DNA from: Trichobilharzia regenti
Lineage: Eukaryota; Platyhelminthes; Trematoda; Strigeidida; Schistosomatidae
Reading direction: 5' to 3'
Assembly: GCA_944472135.2 (NCBI GenBank)
Contig: OX235270.1
Span: forward strand, 45,880,352-45,944,351
Length of the DNA: 64,000 bases
Part shown: positions 9,094 through 22,098 of the stretch, piece after piece
How positions within the stretch are numbered: position 1 is the stretch's first letter
How the letters are laid out: every line of letters begins with the position of its first letter
The notes under the pieces: model-generated
Database searches by the model: none
What the model was told of the DNA's origin: nothing
The model's input: the letters and a program-made list of their open reading frames with translations, nothing else
Position numbers and translations under genes: made by a program

Positions 9094-11516
9094 TATCTTC
9101 AGCGCACCATTTGCACAGATTTTTGCGTTGTCGTACTTCTGGACTTCATATTCTGTTTCCCTGGTTTCCTTTCACGTTTCCCACGTATCTCCATAACGCC
9201 ATATCATTTATCTTCGCTGAAACCAAATATGTCTCCCTGCTATTTGATGTTTTTATGCCGATGAACGCCCCTTTATATACTTCTGATTAATCTTACCAGT
9301 GGCACTCGCCACTCCTTGTTTTGTTTTCACACCTGCCAGGAGAAAGAAATTCTCTTAAAAAAATTTTCAAAACAAGAATCAGCAACCCACACTGGTCCAG
9401 GATTAGAGCCTGGAGTGAGGTTAGTGAATTTCTTTACAAAGATAAGCCTAGCGTGCTTTATATAATGGACATCATGCCCCGTAGTCCCTTAACAGGCTAT
9501 TTTAGTTTCACTGACATTTGCGCACAGTTTTGCACGTGGACCTCATAAATCTGGAGAATCGAGCAATACCAAACGAACTAACATTCATTGTAGGCAAATA
9601 TCAGACAAGGTTTACTCACACACCATTAGAACAAAAGAATTCTCAATCATTTTGGAGAACCAAACATTTCAATGCAGTGATAGAGAGCGTTCTTGAAATA
9701 CACCCACCAGGGAAAATGTAGGCAGTGACTAGTTACCAAGCAAGTGTGATGACAGATACGAAATCCTTCAAACTGGAGTATAGTCAATGTAGTATATTTT
9801 TTGTTGGTTTATTCATTCAACTAATCAAAACGTTATTTGGGTGGATCGGAAGCCTTCAGTAACGTTATTGAGAACTACTGCTGTCATCAGAAAATATCTA
9901 TTCCTAAGCCGGACAGCTAGTTAAGCACTAAATGATAAACTAGAATTCAGTGAGATTAAAATTAACGGACAAAGTGGGATATTGAAGATTCACTGCCGAA
10001 TCAAAAATATATCAACGTAGCGAAGTTAGTTGAACAGCAATTTGACCATCAGCTTCACAGTGGGTTGATGTGAATACACTGAAAATCACTCTACAGGTAA
10101 ACATCGGTGTAATAAAAGTCAATGTTCCTGATCATATGACCCTGGTCTTCTGCCAACTATCAGAGTTTGAAGCCACGACAGGGAATACTACCCGCAAGGA
10201 AAAGGATGTCAGTTCGAATAGGCAAAGCCACTGGAAATTCCCTCGGCGTTCACTAAAACTGGTAATGGGCTAGGAAGGAGGGCGTGATCCCACTACCTTT
10301 CTATGCGTGAAGCTCACCACCGGCTTACGTGGCAACCACTTTATCATTTCATACCACCGAGAGAATACTAGGCTAAAGCGCATTAACCAAAGGTTTGCTC
10401 GCACACACTCAAGAGACATTCCTGGGCTAAGATGCACGAAAAATATCTCGACCCTTTAATCTATCTAGTTCACTGTTTTTACCAACTTTTCCTAACGATA
10501 TCTACATGTTTCAGAAATGCTACCGCCCTTTTACAGATCATATATTCACTTTAAGATAAATCGACATTCTTTCTCCGACTGCGTTCAGCGAAACTACAGA
10601 AGTGACATGGATAAGAATTTACAAGGACCTGAAACAGTTCCAAAACAAGAAAAAACGTGGGCATACTTTTTAGCTACGAAGGGGTTTGGTGGCGCAGAGT
10701 TTGAAATTTTGTTGTAAGTCTGTCGGTCACGTTTATGTTAGCACTCCACCATAACAATAACGGTGTTCATTCTGCTTATCTTTCTGATCCATGTTAGATA
10801 AATATTAGTTGCAGGATAACAAAAGAAACAAAAATATAAACCTCACTTCACATCAGTTAATATTAAAAATACCCAGTCGGATATAATTGCCCGAAGAATG
10901 GTTAAATAGTAGTTGAAATAGGCATGATTTTGGGCACATGATTAGAATGGTAATATAATGGGCAAATCCTGACTAAAAGTTGTTCAGAATCGGAATTTTT
11001 TCTAAATAATGGTTAGAGATCTAACCATTATTGCCCCCAATGCGCCCGAAAAAATGCTAGCTGGGAGCTGGAAAGTTATTGCAGGATAATGGAAAATATT
11101 GGTTAAATCTTTTTGTAAAATATTGCCTAAAATCATCGGGAAATATAAGCTTAAACAATGGTTATATGCTGATTAAGTGTTGGTAAAAGCTGTGAAGTGT
11201 TGGTTAAGTCCTGGTAAAAATAGGAAAAGTTGTTATTTAACCAAATTTCACCCACTTCTAACTACTGGTCATGCCCATTATTCACTCATTTCTTATCATC
11301 TTCAGACTGGGCGATCAATCTGTAGGTTGAAAGATGTTCTTAAAAAAATTCCAACAGTGATATGAACAGGAGCAGTAATTTTGCCAGAAATATTACCACT
11401 AACAAAAACTTAAATTGTGTAAACCACTGAAATATAATTTTACTTTATATGTTCATACCTGCTTAAACCTGTTTCTGCCATATTATCAATTATCACAGCC
11501 CCCAGTTGTAATTTAG
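9094..11516 (+). repeat. 2423-bp direct repeat, left copy
   Basis: Matches 17016-19438 base for base at a constant offset of 7922, with about seven substitutions seen by eye and no net indel. Homology starts at TATCTTCA and stops abruptly after CAGTTGTAATTTAG. No terminal inverted repeat, LTR-like terminus or transposase motif is visible. Short ORFs inside (60-75 codons) resemble nothing known. It is either a recent segmental duplication or an unclassified mobile sequence. Confidence 0.9.
11005..11032. repeat. 13-bp inverted repeat inside the 2.4-kb repeat
   Basis: AATAATGGTTAGA and TCTAACCATTATT separated by GA. Present unchanged in the other copy at 18927-18954. The region around it is rich in GGTTAA-like words. 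Confidence 0.6.
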
Positions 11517-11532
11517 ACTTAGTGAAGCGAAA

Positions 11533-12457
11533 ATGCCTAACTCCAAGACTAAGTGCTATAGGCTGAAGAAGAGTCAACATGAAAAGTGTTGTCCTATTCG
11601 TTTTCAGTTCGAAACACCGGCAGAGACCAGAAAATTCATCCACTCCCAACACACCCTATCGCAAGCCAGAAACTACAAACATATAAAGGTCGGGGTGGAC
11701 AAAACAGTCATAGAAAGGCGCGCATACAACTATCTCGCTAAGACTAATTGTGAAATAGGTAATAGGACATTGCAAGCAGCCATTATTCCCAACCCTGTGA
11801 AAGATACAGTAGACCCCACCGCATCACCCCTCTCAAAACACACAGAAATATCCCATCAGAGTGCAACACCAGCCGAAAGGCCACTAGACTGTAACCAAAT
11901 AAATAATAAAACCATACCACCCATCACCGCAGAATCTAAAATGCCACTAAATAACCCCAGAAAAAAGTCAAAACCCCCGAAATTCGACTTTGTCCTCTCC
12001 TAGCTATAATTCCATTGCTAAAGATAAGGAAAATATGCCCCTAAATCATACCAACAAAAACAGTGGCAGCTTAAATAAGCCCACACTCCCCACGGTTAAT
12101 AGTATTAGCACTCACAACGTGCTAAATCGCACCGTGGCACACACTAATATCCAATGTCACAACAATGTCACCCTCAATAGTACAAGTGGTAATAGTCAGA
12201 ACTCGGCTACCAACAACTCAGGGTCTTCAGAGTATGGCACACAAACAAATTTCGACCGGATATATGGTACAAGTCTGCTGGGAACTAACCCAAAATGCAG
12301 TACACACGAAACCCACACAAGGACACAACTAGCATCAAACAATAGGTGGAATAATAAGCCATGGTCATCACAAGGATCCAATCATTTTTTATCCCCCGCG
12401 TCCCTGTCAGCGTTGAAAAAACAGCTGGTAGGGATGTTAACACTCCTAAACCACTAG
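11533..12457 (+). pseudogene. CR1 ORF1 remnant (copy 2)
   Basis: The frame from 11533 (CYRLKKS, CCPIRFQFET, HIKVGVDKT) aligns with the middle of the ORF1 at 2436-4112, so the N-terminal coiled-coil part is lost by truncation. It stops at 12001-12003; homology continues in the overlapping frame from 11990 to the stop at 12455-12457. That product is Asn/Ser/Thr-rich. The end overlaps the open frame of ORF2 by about 97 bases. Confidence 0.7.
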
Positions 12458-15400
12458 TGCTGGCTCCCTCCTTGCATGAAAACAGGAACGGTCTAGTGCA
12501 CCCGTATCCATTGGACACACTTGACACTTGCACAAGTATAGGCCAAATAAAGAACCCTACCCACTTCTGTAACCTAACTAAAAATAAAAATTCCTTAGTC
12601 TATAGCAAATCCAGTACTCCAACTCCTAATTCTTCACCGAAAACAGCACACACCAACTCGATAGACATAGGTGAGCATGATGCTGAAACTCCTCTTAACA
12701 TAGGATCGTCATGTCAAGCAGAACTACTGGGTGCTGAACCATATTCGGGGCTGACTAACGAACTTAAATACTTCAAATGCTACTTCAACTCTCATCTTTA
12801 CGTAATCCTCATAAATGCTAGATCTGTTCTAAATAAATTGCCGATGCTCAGAGCACTCACAGTAATATACAAACCCCCTGTAATTGTCATCACTGAATCT
12901 TGGTGTCATTCGAACATCCTGGATGAAGAAATAAGCTTAGATAACTACACACACTTTCGGTGTGACAGGGAAGGTGGTAAGGGAGGGGGTTGTCTCATGT
13001 ACTTTCTGAATGCACTTACTGTATCACAGCTAGAAAGTAGTACACTTAACATGCCTGAGACTCTATGGGTTAATGTACACTTAAATAACGTAACAGCATT
13101 AATTGGATGCACCTACAGAGCACCTGGCACCTTTAGTAATTACGAGACCCAACTTATTAATACTCTGGAGCAATTATCCGACTTACAATACGATCATAAG
13201 ATCCTATGTGGGGACTTTAACTTACCTGAAATCAACTGGGATATACCCACAGGCCCAACTAAATTTGATAAGTTCTTAGACACACTGGATATACTTGGCT
13301 GGAAACAAACTGTCACTACTCCCACAAGAGGTAACAACGTACTAGACTTAATCTTCTGCCACAATATAAGCCCCCTTTCAACGCTAGTAGGTTCTGAGTT
13401 TCCAGGGAGCGACCACAAAACAGTGATGTGTGCACTGCCAATTCCGCTGAGTAGCAATGCATCTCATACCTCCACTTCACAACAAGTAATATATAGGAAC
13501 TATAGTAAGGCAAACTGGGCCTTAGTTGAATCGATGCTAAGATCCTCCAAATGGGATGAATACTTCACTACTGATGACCTATCGAGAGCCCTAACCATCT
13601 TCTACCATAACTCAAACATATGCTTAGATGCTGTCATTCCACTCCAAACACTAAAGGTTTCCCCACACAGAAAGTCATTCATAAAACCAAAGGATCGTAC
13701 GAAACTGAAGACACTCAACAAGTTACTTCAAACACCACGACTTTGGCACTCTAGGTCTAATACTTAACACCCTTAGCTCCATCTCACAAGCTCGAGATTT
13801 CCGTATGAGAAAGGAAGAACGCATCGCAGTAGCCAGTCCTGCTAGAGTGTATGCACTCACAGAAATCTTAAGGAAGCGAATGAATCGCAAAAATCACAGC
13901 ATTTCTCTCCTCATAGACAAAGGTAGGCTATGCACTAACTCTGCAGACATATGTGAACTATTCAACAAAACGTTTGCAGGTAACTACCTTAAGCCCTCAG
14001 TCCAGCTACTCGATATACACCCTATTACTAATATGGCACAAACTCCATCTCCACTCACACCAAACCAAATTAGCACTGTTCAATTCACTTACGCTAATAT
14101 TAACCAAACTATAAGAACCCTCAAAAGTTCAAAAGGTTTCGGTACCGACGGTATATCATCTTACTTCTATAAATATGGTGGCCCTGACATTCCTCTACTG
14201 CTGCTTAAAATATTCACAATGTCCCTAGAAACCCAAACTTACCCTGACATATGGAAGACACATTCATTATGCCTAAACACAAATCTGGCTCGAAAACTGA
14301 AGTCAGTAACTACCGGCCAATCAATATCACACCTATAGCATCTAGAATCATGGAGAGACTAGTCAAAGATAACTTAATCAAACATATGCTTAGCTGCAAT
14401 ATTATAAGTCCGAACCAACATGGATTCCTGAAATCCAGATCATGTTTAACATGTCACCTAGACTTCTTCAATTTTGTAACCAGCAGTCGTGACAGACGGC
14501 AACTAGTACTTGTCATCTACTTTGACATTTCTAAGGCATTTGACCGTGTTGACCATTTACTGCTAACAAATAAACTGAACTCCTTAGGAATACGTGACCC
14601 ATTATTAGGATGGCTTAAATCATTCCTTAACAATAGGTCCCAAATAGTTAAACTCGGGTCTGCAACCTCCAAACCTAGCCCTATCACTTCTGGTGTAGTA
14701 CAAGGTAGTGTCATTGGACCCCTCCTATTTACACTATACATCAATGACATATGCGCTTGCTTCACGCACGGGAAACCATTCATCTTTGCAGATGACCTAA
14801 AAGTAGCTTATACATTCCAACGTGATGACTTAGGGAACTTCGAGAATGTAGTACAGAAGGAATTAGATAAAATGACTGCTTGGTCGTCCCTATGGAATCT
14901 CCAATTTAATCTGAACAAATGTGGCTGGATCTGCTTCGGCGCACCCTCAATTGACCTGAAATTAACGCTCCAATCTGCTAACCTAACAAGACTCCGAAGT
15001 GTCGTTGACCTAGGCCTGAGGTACTCTAGTGACTTGACATTCTCTGAGCAAGTAGCATCACAGACTAGAAAATCGAGGATGCTCTTAGGATGCATACTCA
15101 GGAACTTTCACGACAATGAAGCCAAGCTAATTCTGTACAAAACATGTGTCAGACCACTACTAGAATACTGTCCATTTATTATAAGCAGCACTCGCACACG
15201 TGACAAGCTAAGGATGGAAAGTATCCAACGATATTTTACCTCAAAACTGCTTGGCTACGATTGTAAGAAAGACTACATCTCACGGTGCATGATCCTAAAA
15301 CTTGACCCACTTTGGACAAGGCGACTTATTATAAACCTAATATTCTTCTTTAAGGTCCTTCACAAAATATCATTTTCAGGTAACAGGGACATACAATTCG

Positions 15401-15654
15401 CACAGGAAGGTTCTTACGATCTGCGTAACCAAACTTCCACAGTGACAACTCATTCTTTTAAGTCAACACTCCGTGAAAACTTCTTCACAGTCATGTATTC
15501 TAAAATATGGAATAGCCTACCCCTAGATGTCAGAACTTGCTCTTCGGTTACAAGCTTCAAACGCTCTCTATACAGACTGTTTCACTCTACTGATTATATT
15601 AATAAACTATTTACTCCTAGAACGAATCAACTACTAATCTACTACAGCACCTAA
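12361..15654 (+). pseudogene. CR1 ORF2 (copy 2): endonuclease and reverse transcriptase, frameshifted
   Basis: 12361-13767 holds the endonuclease: INARS near 12811, ITESW, GDFNLPEINWD near 13210 and GSDHK near 13408. After a frameshift the linker and RT fingers lie in 13805-14338 (SSKGFGTDGISS). A second shift near 14260 leads into 14251-15654 with SNYRPINITPI, DISKAFDRVDH, GVVQGSVIGPLLF and catalytic FADD at 14785-14796, then the thumb and C-terminal region ending at 15652-15654. The catalytic residues I can see are kept, so inactivation is by frameshift. The frame from 12361 is open about 430 bases before the endonuclease; the true start is not decided. Confidence 0.85.
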
Positions 15655-15905
15655 AAGACGCACTTCAACACCCTTAGCAATCTGAAAACTATAAATAAAC
15701 TAGCAGCATGGATGCATAAAGACTTAGTACGGAACATACAGGATTAGTTTACCCTTAGAAATAGGACCTGTCACTCTACCGTAACCTTCAAACGCTTGCT
15801 ATATAAACTGTTTCGGCCCAATGACCATCCCAACCAGACCGCACCACTTATTTCTAAAACGCATCAGTTATTAGAACACTAAAACGCTTAGACTCATTAA
15901 TATAC
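15655..15905 (+). other. 3' region of CR1 copy 2 with a second, degenerate C-terminal segment
   Basis: Around 15747-15880 the translation again reads like the ORF2 C-terminus (SLPL, RTCHS, TFKRLLYKLF), paralleling SLPLDVRTCSS...SFKRSLYRLF upstream, with one frame break. It looks like the tail of a second, diverged CR1 copy joined behind the first. Confidence 0.5.
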
Positions 15906-17015
15906 ATTATGACACTAAATAAACTCTAAGACTTCGCATAAATACGTGAAAACACAACTGCAATATATAAAACTATTTACTTAAGTATAACATACAATTG
16001 ACATAAACATTTATATATGCATGAAATATTAAATGTCCTTTTCATGTTCACATACTTTCTCTTTCTGGTATTCTGCTGCTCCTATTCATCTTCTGGTCGA
16101 GGTCGAACAACCCTGCATCTAAACTGAAATGAGGATTAATTCCAAACCGTCTATCTCATAACCACTCAAATTCCATGAACGATCCAATTCTACCATTTGA
16201 AGACGCTGGCGAACATGCTGTAAATGAGTATTCATGATCTGAAATGAAGAAGCAACTGGTTTTCAAACAGTTTTCAACATTTTTACTCAACTTACGAATA
16301 CAGTCCGCCATGCAGACACAAATGGAGCAAATGGAGAATTCTGGAATCGACCTCGGCACCATTTGATGCAGTAAAACAACTTAACATGACCTTATCTAGT
16401 TTTCGTATCCACGATCAAATTTCTTTCCTGTTATAAAACTACGATAAGACTGCTGAAAAATGGAATAAATATATCACTGATCTCAACATAATACATCAAT
16501 AAACTTTAAGCCAAGGGTGCTGTTCACAACAAAGTTATATAAGAGAATTGACTTCAAGCTTTATTTTTCCCAGATATCTGTATTACATTCATCTGATGTC
16601 TGGGTTTTTTGTTAATGCGAAGACAATATTTCTATATCTCTTTATGTGCTACACAAACAAACTTTATAGCAGACTGTTCCGACTGACTCTAATGTCAGAA
16701 AGGACAACCAAACTGTAAATTCATCATACATCAAATTCTGTGTAATTTATATAATAACTTATCCATGCCTGTACAAGTGGTATGTTCCTGCATAAACAGG
16801 AAGAAATATATATATATATAAAAAGAACACTGAAGATGAATTGGATCCTGGAAAGAATCCGCTGCTTGCTACCAAGTTGCCTTCCTTTCTAGTCACTCCC
16901 ACAGCAATCTGCGACCGGACACACCAGCTCCATTGAAATGGTGAAGGCGAAGGACTTGGCAAAGGAATGTTTATTTGGAAATTACTACATTTATATAGGA
17001 AAATTATGTATATCC
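15906..17015. other. Intergenic between CR1 copy 2 and the right 2.4-kb repeat
   Basis: No supported gene. A short (TA)n run lies near 16807-16820. Small ORFs on both strands are without recognisable content. Confidence 0.5.
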
Positions 17016-19438
17016 TATCTTCAACGTACCATTTGCACAGATTTTTGCGTTGTCGTACTTCTGGACTTCATATTCTGTTTCCCTGGTTTCCTTTCACGTT
17101 TCCCACGTATCTCCATAACGCCATATCATTTATCTTCGCTGAAACCAAATATGTCTCCCTGCTATTTGATGTTTTTATGCCGATGAACGCCCCTTTATAT
17201 ACTTCTGATTAATCTTACCAGTGGCACTCGCCACTCCTTGTTTTGTTTTCACACCTGCCAGGAGAAAGAAATTCTCTTAAAAAAATTTTCAAAACAAGAA
17301 TCAGCAACCCACACTGGTCCAGGATTAGAGCCTGGAGTGAGGTTAGTGAATTTCTTTACAAAGATAAGCCTAGCGTGCTTTATATAATGGACATCATGCC
17401 CCGTAGTCCCTTAACAGGCTATTTTAGTTTCACTGACATTTGCGCACAGTTTTGCACGTGGACCTCATAAATCTGGAGAATCGAGCAATACCAAACGAAC
17501 TAACATTCATTGTAGGCAAATATCAGACAAGGTTTACTCACACACCATTAGAACAAAAGAATTCTCAATCATTTTGGAGAACCAAACATTTCAATGCAGT
17601 GATAGAGAGCGTTCTTGAAATACACCCACCAGGGAAAATGTAGGCAGTGACTAGTTACCAAGCAAGTGTGATGACAGATACGAAATCCTTCAAACTGGAG
17701 TATAGTCAATGTAGTATATTTTTTGTTGGTTTATTCATTCAACTAATCAAAACGTTATTTGGGTGGATCGGAAGCCTTCAGTAACGTTATTGAGAACTAC
17801 TGCTGTCATCAGAAAATATCTATTCCTAAGCCGGACAGCTAGTTAAGCACTAAATGATAAACTAGAATTCAGTGAGATTAAAATTAACGGACAAAGTGGG
17901 ATATTGAAGATTCACTGCCGAATCAAAAATATATCAACGTAGCGAAGTTAGTTGAACAGCAATTTGACCATCAGCTTCACAGTGGGTTGATGTGAATACA
18001 CTGAAAATCACTCTACAGGTAAACATCGGTGTAATAAAAGTCAATGTTCCTGATCATATGACCCTGGTCTTCTGCCAACTATCAAAGTTTGAAGCCACGA
18101 CAGGGAATACTACCCGCAAGGAAAAGGATGTCAGTTCGAATAGGCAAAGCCACTGGAAATTCCCTCGGCGTTCACTAAAACTGGTAATGGGCTAGGAAGG
18201 AGGGCGTGATCCCACTACCTTTTTATGCGTGAAGCTCACCACCGGCTTACGTGGCAACCACTTTATCATTTCATACCACCGAGAGAATACTAGGCTAAAG
18301 CGCATTAACCAAAGGTTTGCTCGCACACACTCAAGAGACATTCCTGAGCTAAGATGCACGAAAAATATCTCGACCCTTTAATCTATCTAGTTCACTGTTT
18401 TTACCAACTTTTCCTAACGATATCTACATGTTTCAGAAATGCTACCGCCCTTTTACAGATCATATATTCACTTTAAGATAAATCGACATTCTTTCTCCGA
18501 CTGCGTTCAGCGAAACTACAGAAGTGACATGGATAAGAATTTACAAGGACCTGAAACAGTTCCAAAACAAGAAAAAACGTGGGCATACTTTTTAGCTACG
18601 AAGGGGTTTGGTGGCGCAGAGTTTGAAATTTTGTTGTAAGTCTGTCGGTCACGTTTATGTTAGCACTCCACCATAACAATAACGGTGTTCATTCTGCTTA
18701 TCTTTCTGATCCATGTTAGATAAATATTAGTTGCAGGATAACAAAAGAAACAAAAATATAAACCTCACTTCACATCAGTTAATATTAAAAATACCCAGTC
18801 GGATATAATTGCCCGAAGAATGGTTAAATAGTAGTTGAAATAGGCATGATTTTGGGCACACGATTAGAATGGTAATATAATGGGCAAATCCTGACTAAAA
18901 GTTGTTCAGAATCGGAATTTTTTCTAAATAATGGTTAGAGATCTAACCATTATTGCCCCCAATGCGCCCGAAAAAATGCTAGCTGGGAGCTGGAAAGTTA
19001 TTGCAGGATAATGGAAAATATTGGTTAAATCTTTTTGTAAAATATTGCCTAAAATCATCGGGAAATATAAGCTTAAACAATGGTTATATGCTGATTAAGT
19101 GTTGGTAAAAGCTGTGAAGTGTTGGTTAAGTCCTGGTAAAAATAGGAAAAGTTGTTATTTAACCAAATTTCACCCACTTCTAACTACTGGTCATGCCCAT
19201 TATTCACTCATTTCTTATCATCTTCAGACTGGGCGATCAATCTGTAGGTTGAAAGATGTTCTTAAAAAAATTCCAACAGTGATATGAACAGGAGCAGTAA
19301 TTTTGCCAGAAATATTACCACTAACAAAAACTTAAATTGTGTAAACCACTGAAATATAATTTTACTTTATATGTTCATACCTGCTTAAACCTGTTTCTGC
19401 CATATTATCAATTATCACAGCTCCCAGTTGTAATTTAG
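17016..19438 (+). repeat. 2423-bp direct repeat, right copy
   Basis: Second copy of 9094-11516, same orientation and length. It leaves homology after the same CAGTTGTAATTTAG and continues into unrelated sequence (TCTGCCAGC), whereas the left copy continues into the CR1 element. Confidence 0.9.
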
Positions 19439-20967
19439 TCTGCCAGCATGTTTTTTTTTACTGTTAGACGAAGTCATTTCTAATTGGTCATTCTAACTTA
19501 TCCGCTTCCGGTTTCATTTGCTCTACAATTTCTCAATTCAACCTGCGTTAAAGTTCGGGTTTAGTCAAAGACATATTGAGTAGTGAATATAACACTTATT
19601 CGCCTAGAATAGAACTTAATAGCAAGCCTTACCAAAAGTTAGCTCACCATTATTTGTATGTTTTGATGACAATTTGCGTTAGGATTTAAAAAATGAGTTC
19701 ATTGGTATCCTATACACTACCGCCCATTTGCCATATGTTCAGACCAGCGCTTAGCGTAGTTGATGAGCTAGAAAGTGACTTAGGTCAATGCTGGGGAAAT
19801 CAGCCTGTAGGTTTCTGGGGTTGAGGGTCTTAATATCACCCAAAAACCAACTTTGGCTTTTTACGACTTATAAGTGTCTGAAAGATAAACATCCAGTACT
19901 CTCCAAGACTTGGTATTTGCATTTGTGAAACATACGTGTATATATACGTTGTGGAAAAGTTCCAAAAATTATGAACATCTACGAGTTATTTCCAATAAAT
20001 ATGCTTTTGCTTTTGAGTTATTCATTTAAGAGCCTTAATTAATCTAAAATGTGTAAGTTGTGATCAAAAGTATTACCACTTATATGTATGTATCTAGTCG
20101 ACGAAGGTATCTTGAATGTTCTATCTAGCAAAATGGAGTGATTTTCCACTTACGGCGTAAATGCTGATGCTTCACTAAATCGGCTCAAACTGGAAAAATG
20201 ATTATAATTCTTAGTAAGGTCAAAGAAAGGCATAAGAGTTTAATTCAATAGACTGTATAGTAAATACTCAATATAATAAGCATAACAAATTTTCGCATTG
20301 CTCCACAAAGTGAAAATACCTCCGTGCAATCGGTTTTGGGACCTAGTTGTCAATTTTCACTCTCCGTGACCACCTGCATTTGTGTTCAGTTCGCCCTCTC
20401 ACCTACTTCAGCCTGGGTGACTGGGTAGTATCACAAGCCCTCACACAGGGTAGGTCGTGTGACTGGTTGCATTAAAAATCTGTTTTAGGTAGCTTATGAG
20501 ATGAAAAAGACTGCGTGCACTTAAAGTTTATTGTCTGTCCTTTCAAAATTCTGTTTTACGATGATTGTTCGCTGCTGTATTTATTTTTAACAATGAAATA
20601 GTGATTAAATTTCTGACAACAGCTTGCCAACAGAGTATACATTGAGTCAGACGTAAAATAAATTATCTCAGTCTAGTGTTTTACTGATGTTCACATTTGC
20701 ATCGCGTTTTTCACCTACTAGCCATGGTTTTAGCGTCATCATATACTTTATGTTCGTAAATGTTTGGTAATTTATAACGCGTATAGAAACTTCTTTACGA
20801 TTGAGTTTTAGTCTACCCTTAATTCTCTAGATTTACAAAATGAATATCCATCTTTCTACCTTTTGTATCCATTAGGTTTCTGGTGGTTTCTCGAAGCAAA
20901 ATCCATCATACTGTTATACCTATTTTCCAAATTTGTAATACTATTCCCTCGCGTTTCTGTTTCTCAG
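19439..20967. other. Upstream region of PRMT7
   Basis: No coding sequence supported. A short SINE-tail-like stretch lies at about 20400-20470 (CTACTTCAGCCTGGGTGACTGG...GTAGTATCACAAGCCC), related to 35131-35262. A promoter was not identified. Confidence 0.45.
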
Positions 20968-20973
20968 CTGGTG

Positions 20974-21531
20974 ATGAAGAAAGAAAGTATTTTTATTCCT
21001 CAGTATAACCCCGTTATTGGGCGCGTACAGTGGAAAGATGTTGACCCAGATTATGACTTTAACCAAGAAATCGCTCGATCTGGATACGGAGATATGCTAC
21101 ATGATTCAGATCGTAATTATAAATATCGACTAGCTCTTGAACACACTATCCAACGTCTTAAAAAACAGAATCCCGAAAAACCTGTTCATGTACTTGATAT
21201 TGGGACTGGGACAGGTTTACTAAGTATGATGGCTGTGAAAGCTGGAGCCCATCTCGTCACTGCATGCGAATCTTTTCGTCCAATGGCTAAATGTGCGCAA
21301 CGTATTCTTCATAACAATGGGTTAAGTGAAAAAATTAATGTCATACCTAAGCGGTCGACCGACTTGGTCGTTGGAGTAGACATGCCACGCAAGGCTGATG
21401 TTCTGGTTGCAGAATTATTTGATACTGAGTTGATTGGAGAGGGTGCCTTGGAAACTTACAGACATGCAGCTGAAAACTTAATAACAGCTGATGCTTCTCT
21501 TATTCCATGTGCTGCGAATATTTATGTACAG
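20974..21531 (+). CDS. PRMT7: PRMT7 coding exon 1: N-terminal methyltransferase core
   Basis: Encodes residues 1-186 of protein arginine N-methyltransferase 7, which monomethylates arginine using S-adenosylmethionine. Visible motifs: QEIARSGYGDMLHD (31-44), SAM-binding motif I LDIGTGTG (74-81), acidic E99 at the end of the next strand, and the double-E loop AELFDTELIGEG (146-157) with E147 and E152. The last is diagnostic for PRMT7. I chose ATG 20974 because homology begins there; a longer frame from 20863 adds a hydrophobic stretch not found in the family. TTCTGTTTCTCAG ending at 20967 looks like a splice acceptor 6 bases before the ATG. The exon ends CAG|GTAAAT, phase 0. Function comes from the family; nothing here looks damaged. 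Confidence 0.93.
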
Positions 21532-21699
21532 GTAAATATTGTAAATTTTTGTTAATTTCGAAATGTACGCTTTGTGGTTATTTGTTGACTTTAATTGTTG
21601 TACATTATCTGCATTGGTATTGCCACCTGTTCATAAGGTTAATGTATCTCAAGTCACTCTATATTTTATGAAAAAGAGAGCTGCACCCCTCCAGACGGT

Positions 21700-22029
21700 T
21701 ATTTGTTATTCCGTTACATGCACAGGTCACCTCTTTCTCCACCTAATCTTCTGTCTGGCGATAATCGAGTAGCTCAGAAGCCACACTCTTGAAATTCGTA
21801 GTAAATGTCCAAGCCAACAAAGTTGATGTTCCGATATGACTTCCATTAGTGAAAAATCATCTAATCTCCCCATACACGCATTTCTCTCTGTAAATTTGGA
21901 AAAGAACACATTGGAGTGAAGTAAGACGCATCCGTCTGTTTCATGAATTCTCTTCAGCTCTATAAATAACGCAACATAGAGAGACCAGTTGCGAAACCAA
22001 GTGAACATACTTTTGATTACAAGCAACAA
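21700..22029 (-). pseudogene. RTE-like LINE relic (C-terminal fragment)
   Basis: Minus-strand translation includes HQLCWLGHLLRI, the counterpart of the RLRWLGHVLRM motif in RTE ORF C-termini, followed by a basic stretch and stops. It is a short, old fragment in PRMT7 intron 1. Confidence 0.45.
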
Positions 22030-22098
22030 TCAGTCTTACCGGAGTTGACACCATCTGTTAGACAATTATCTCAACTCTTCAAATACAAGCCACCAGAT

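Larger units (their letters stand above)
11517..15905 (+). mobile_element. CR1-like non-LTR retrotransposon (copy 2), 5'-truncated
   Basis: Begins abruptly inside ORF1 at the end of the left 2.4-kb repeat and runs through endonuclease and reverse transcriptase to a 3' untranslated region. It belongs to the same clade as 1-4112 but to a different subfamily: the proteins align throughout yet differ at many positions. Frame shifts occur at about 11990, 13700-13800 and 14260. The 5' truncation is the usual outcome of incomplete target-primed reverse transcription. The 3' boundary is approximate. Confidence 0.88.

Noticed and set aside
9040..10717. Short ORFs (60-75 codons) in the 2.4-kb repeat
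   Set aside because: Preserved in both copies through recent duplication; no recognisable products or splice structure.
20863..20973. N-terminal extension of PRMT7 from an upstream in-frame ATG
   Set aside because: The extension is hydrophobic, unlike the family, and a splice-acceptor-like site lies between it and the conserved start.
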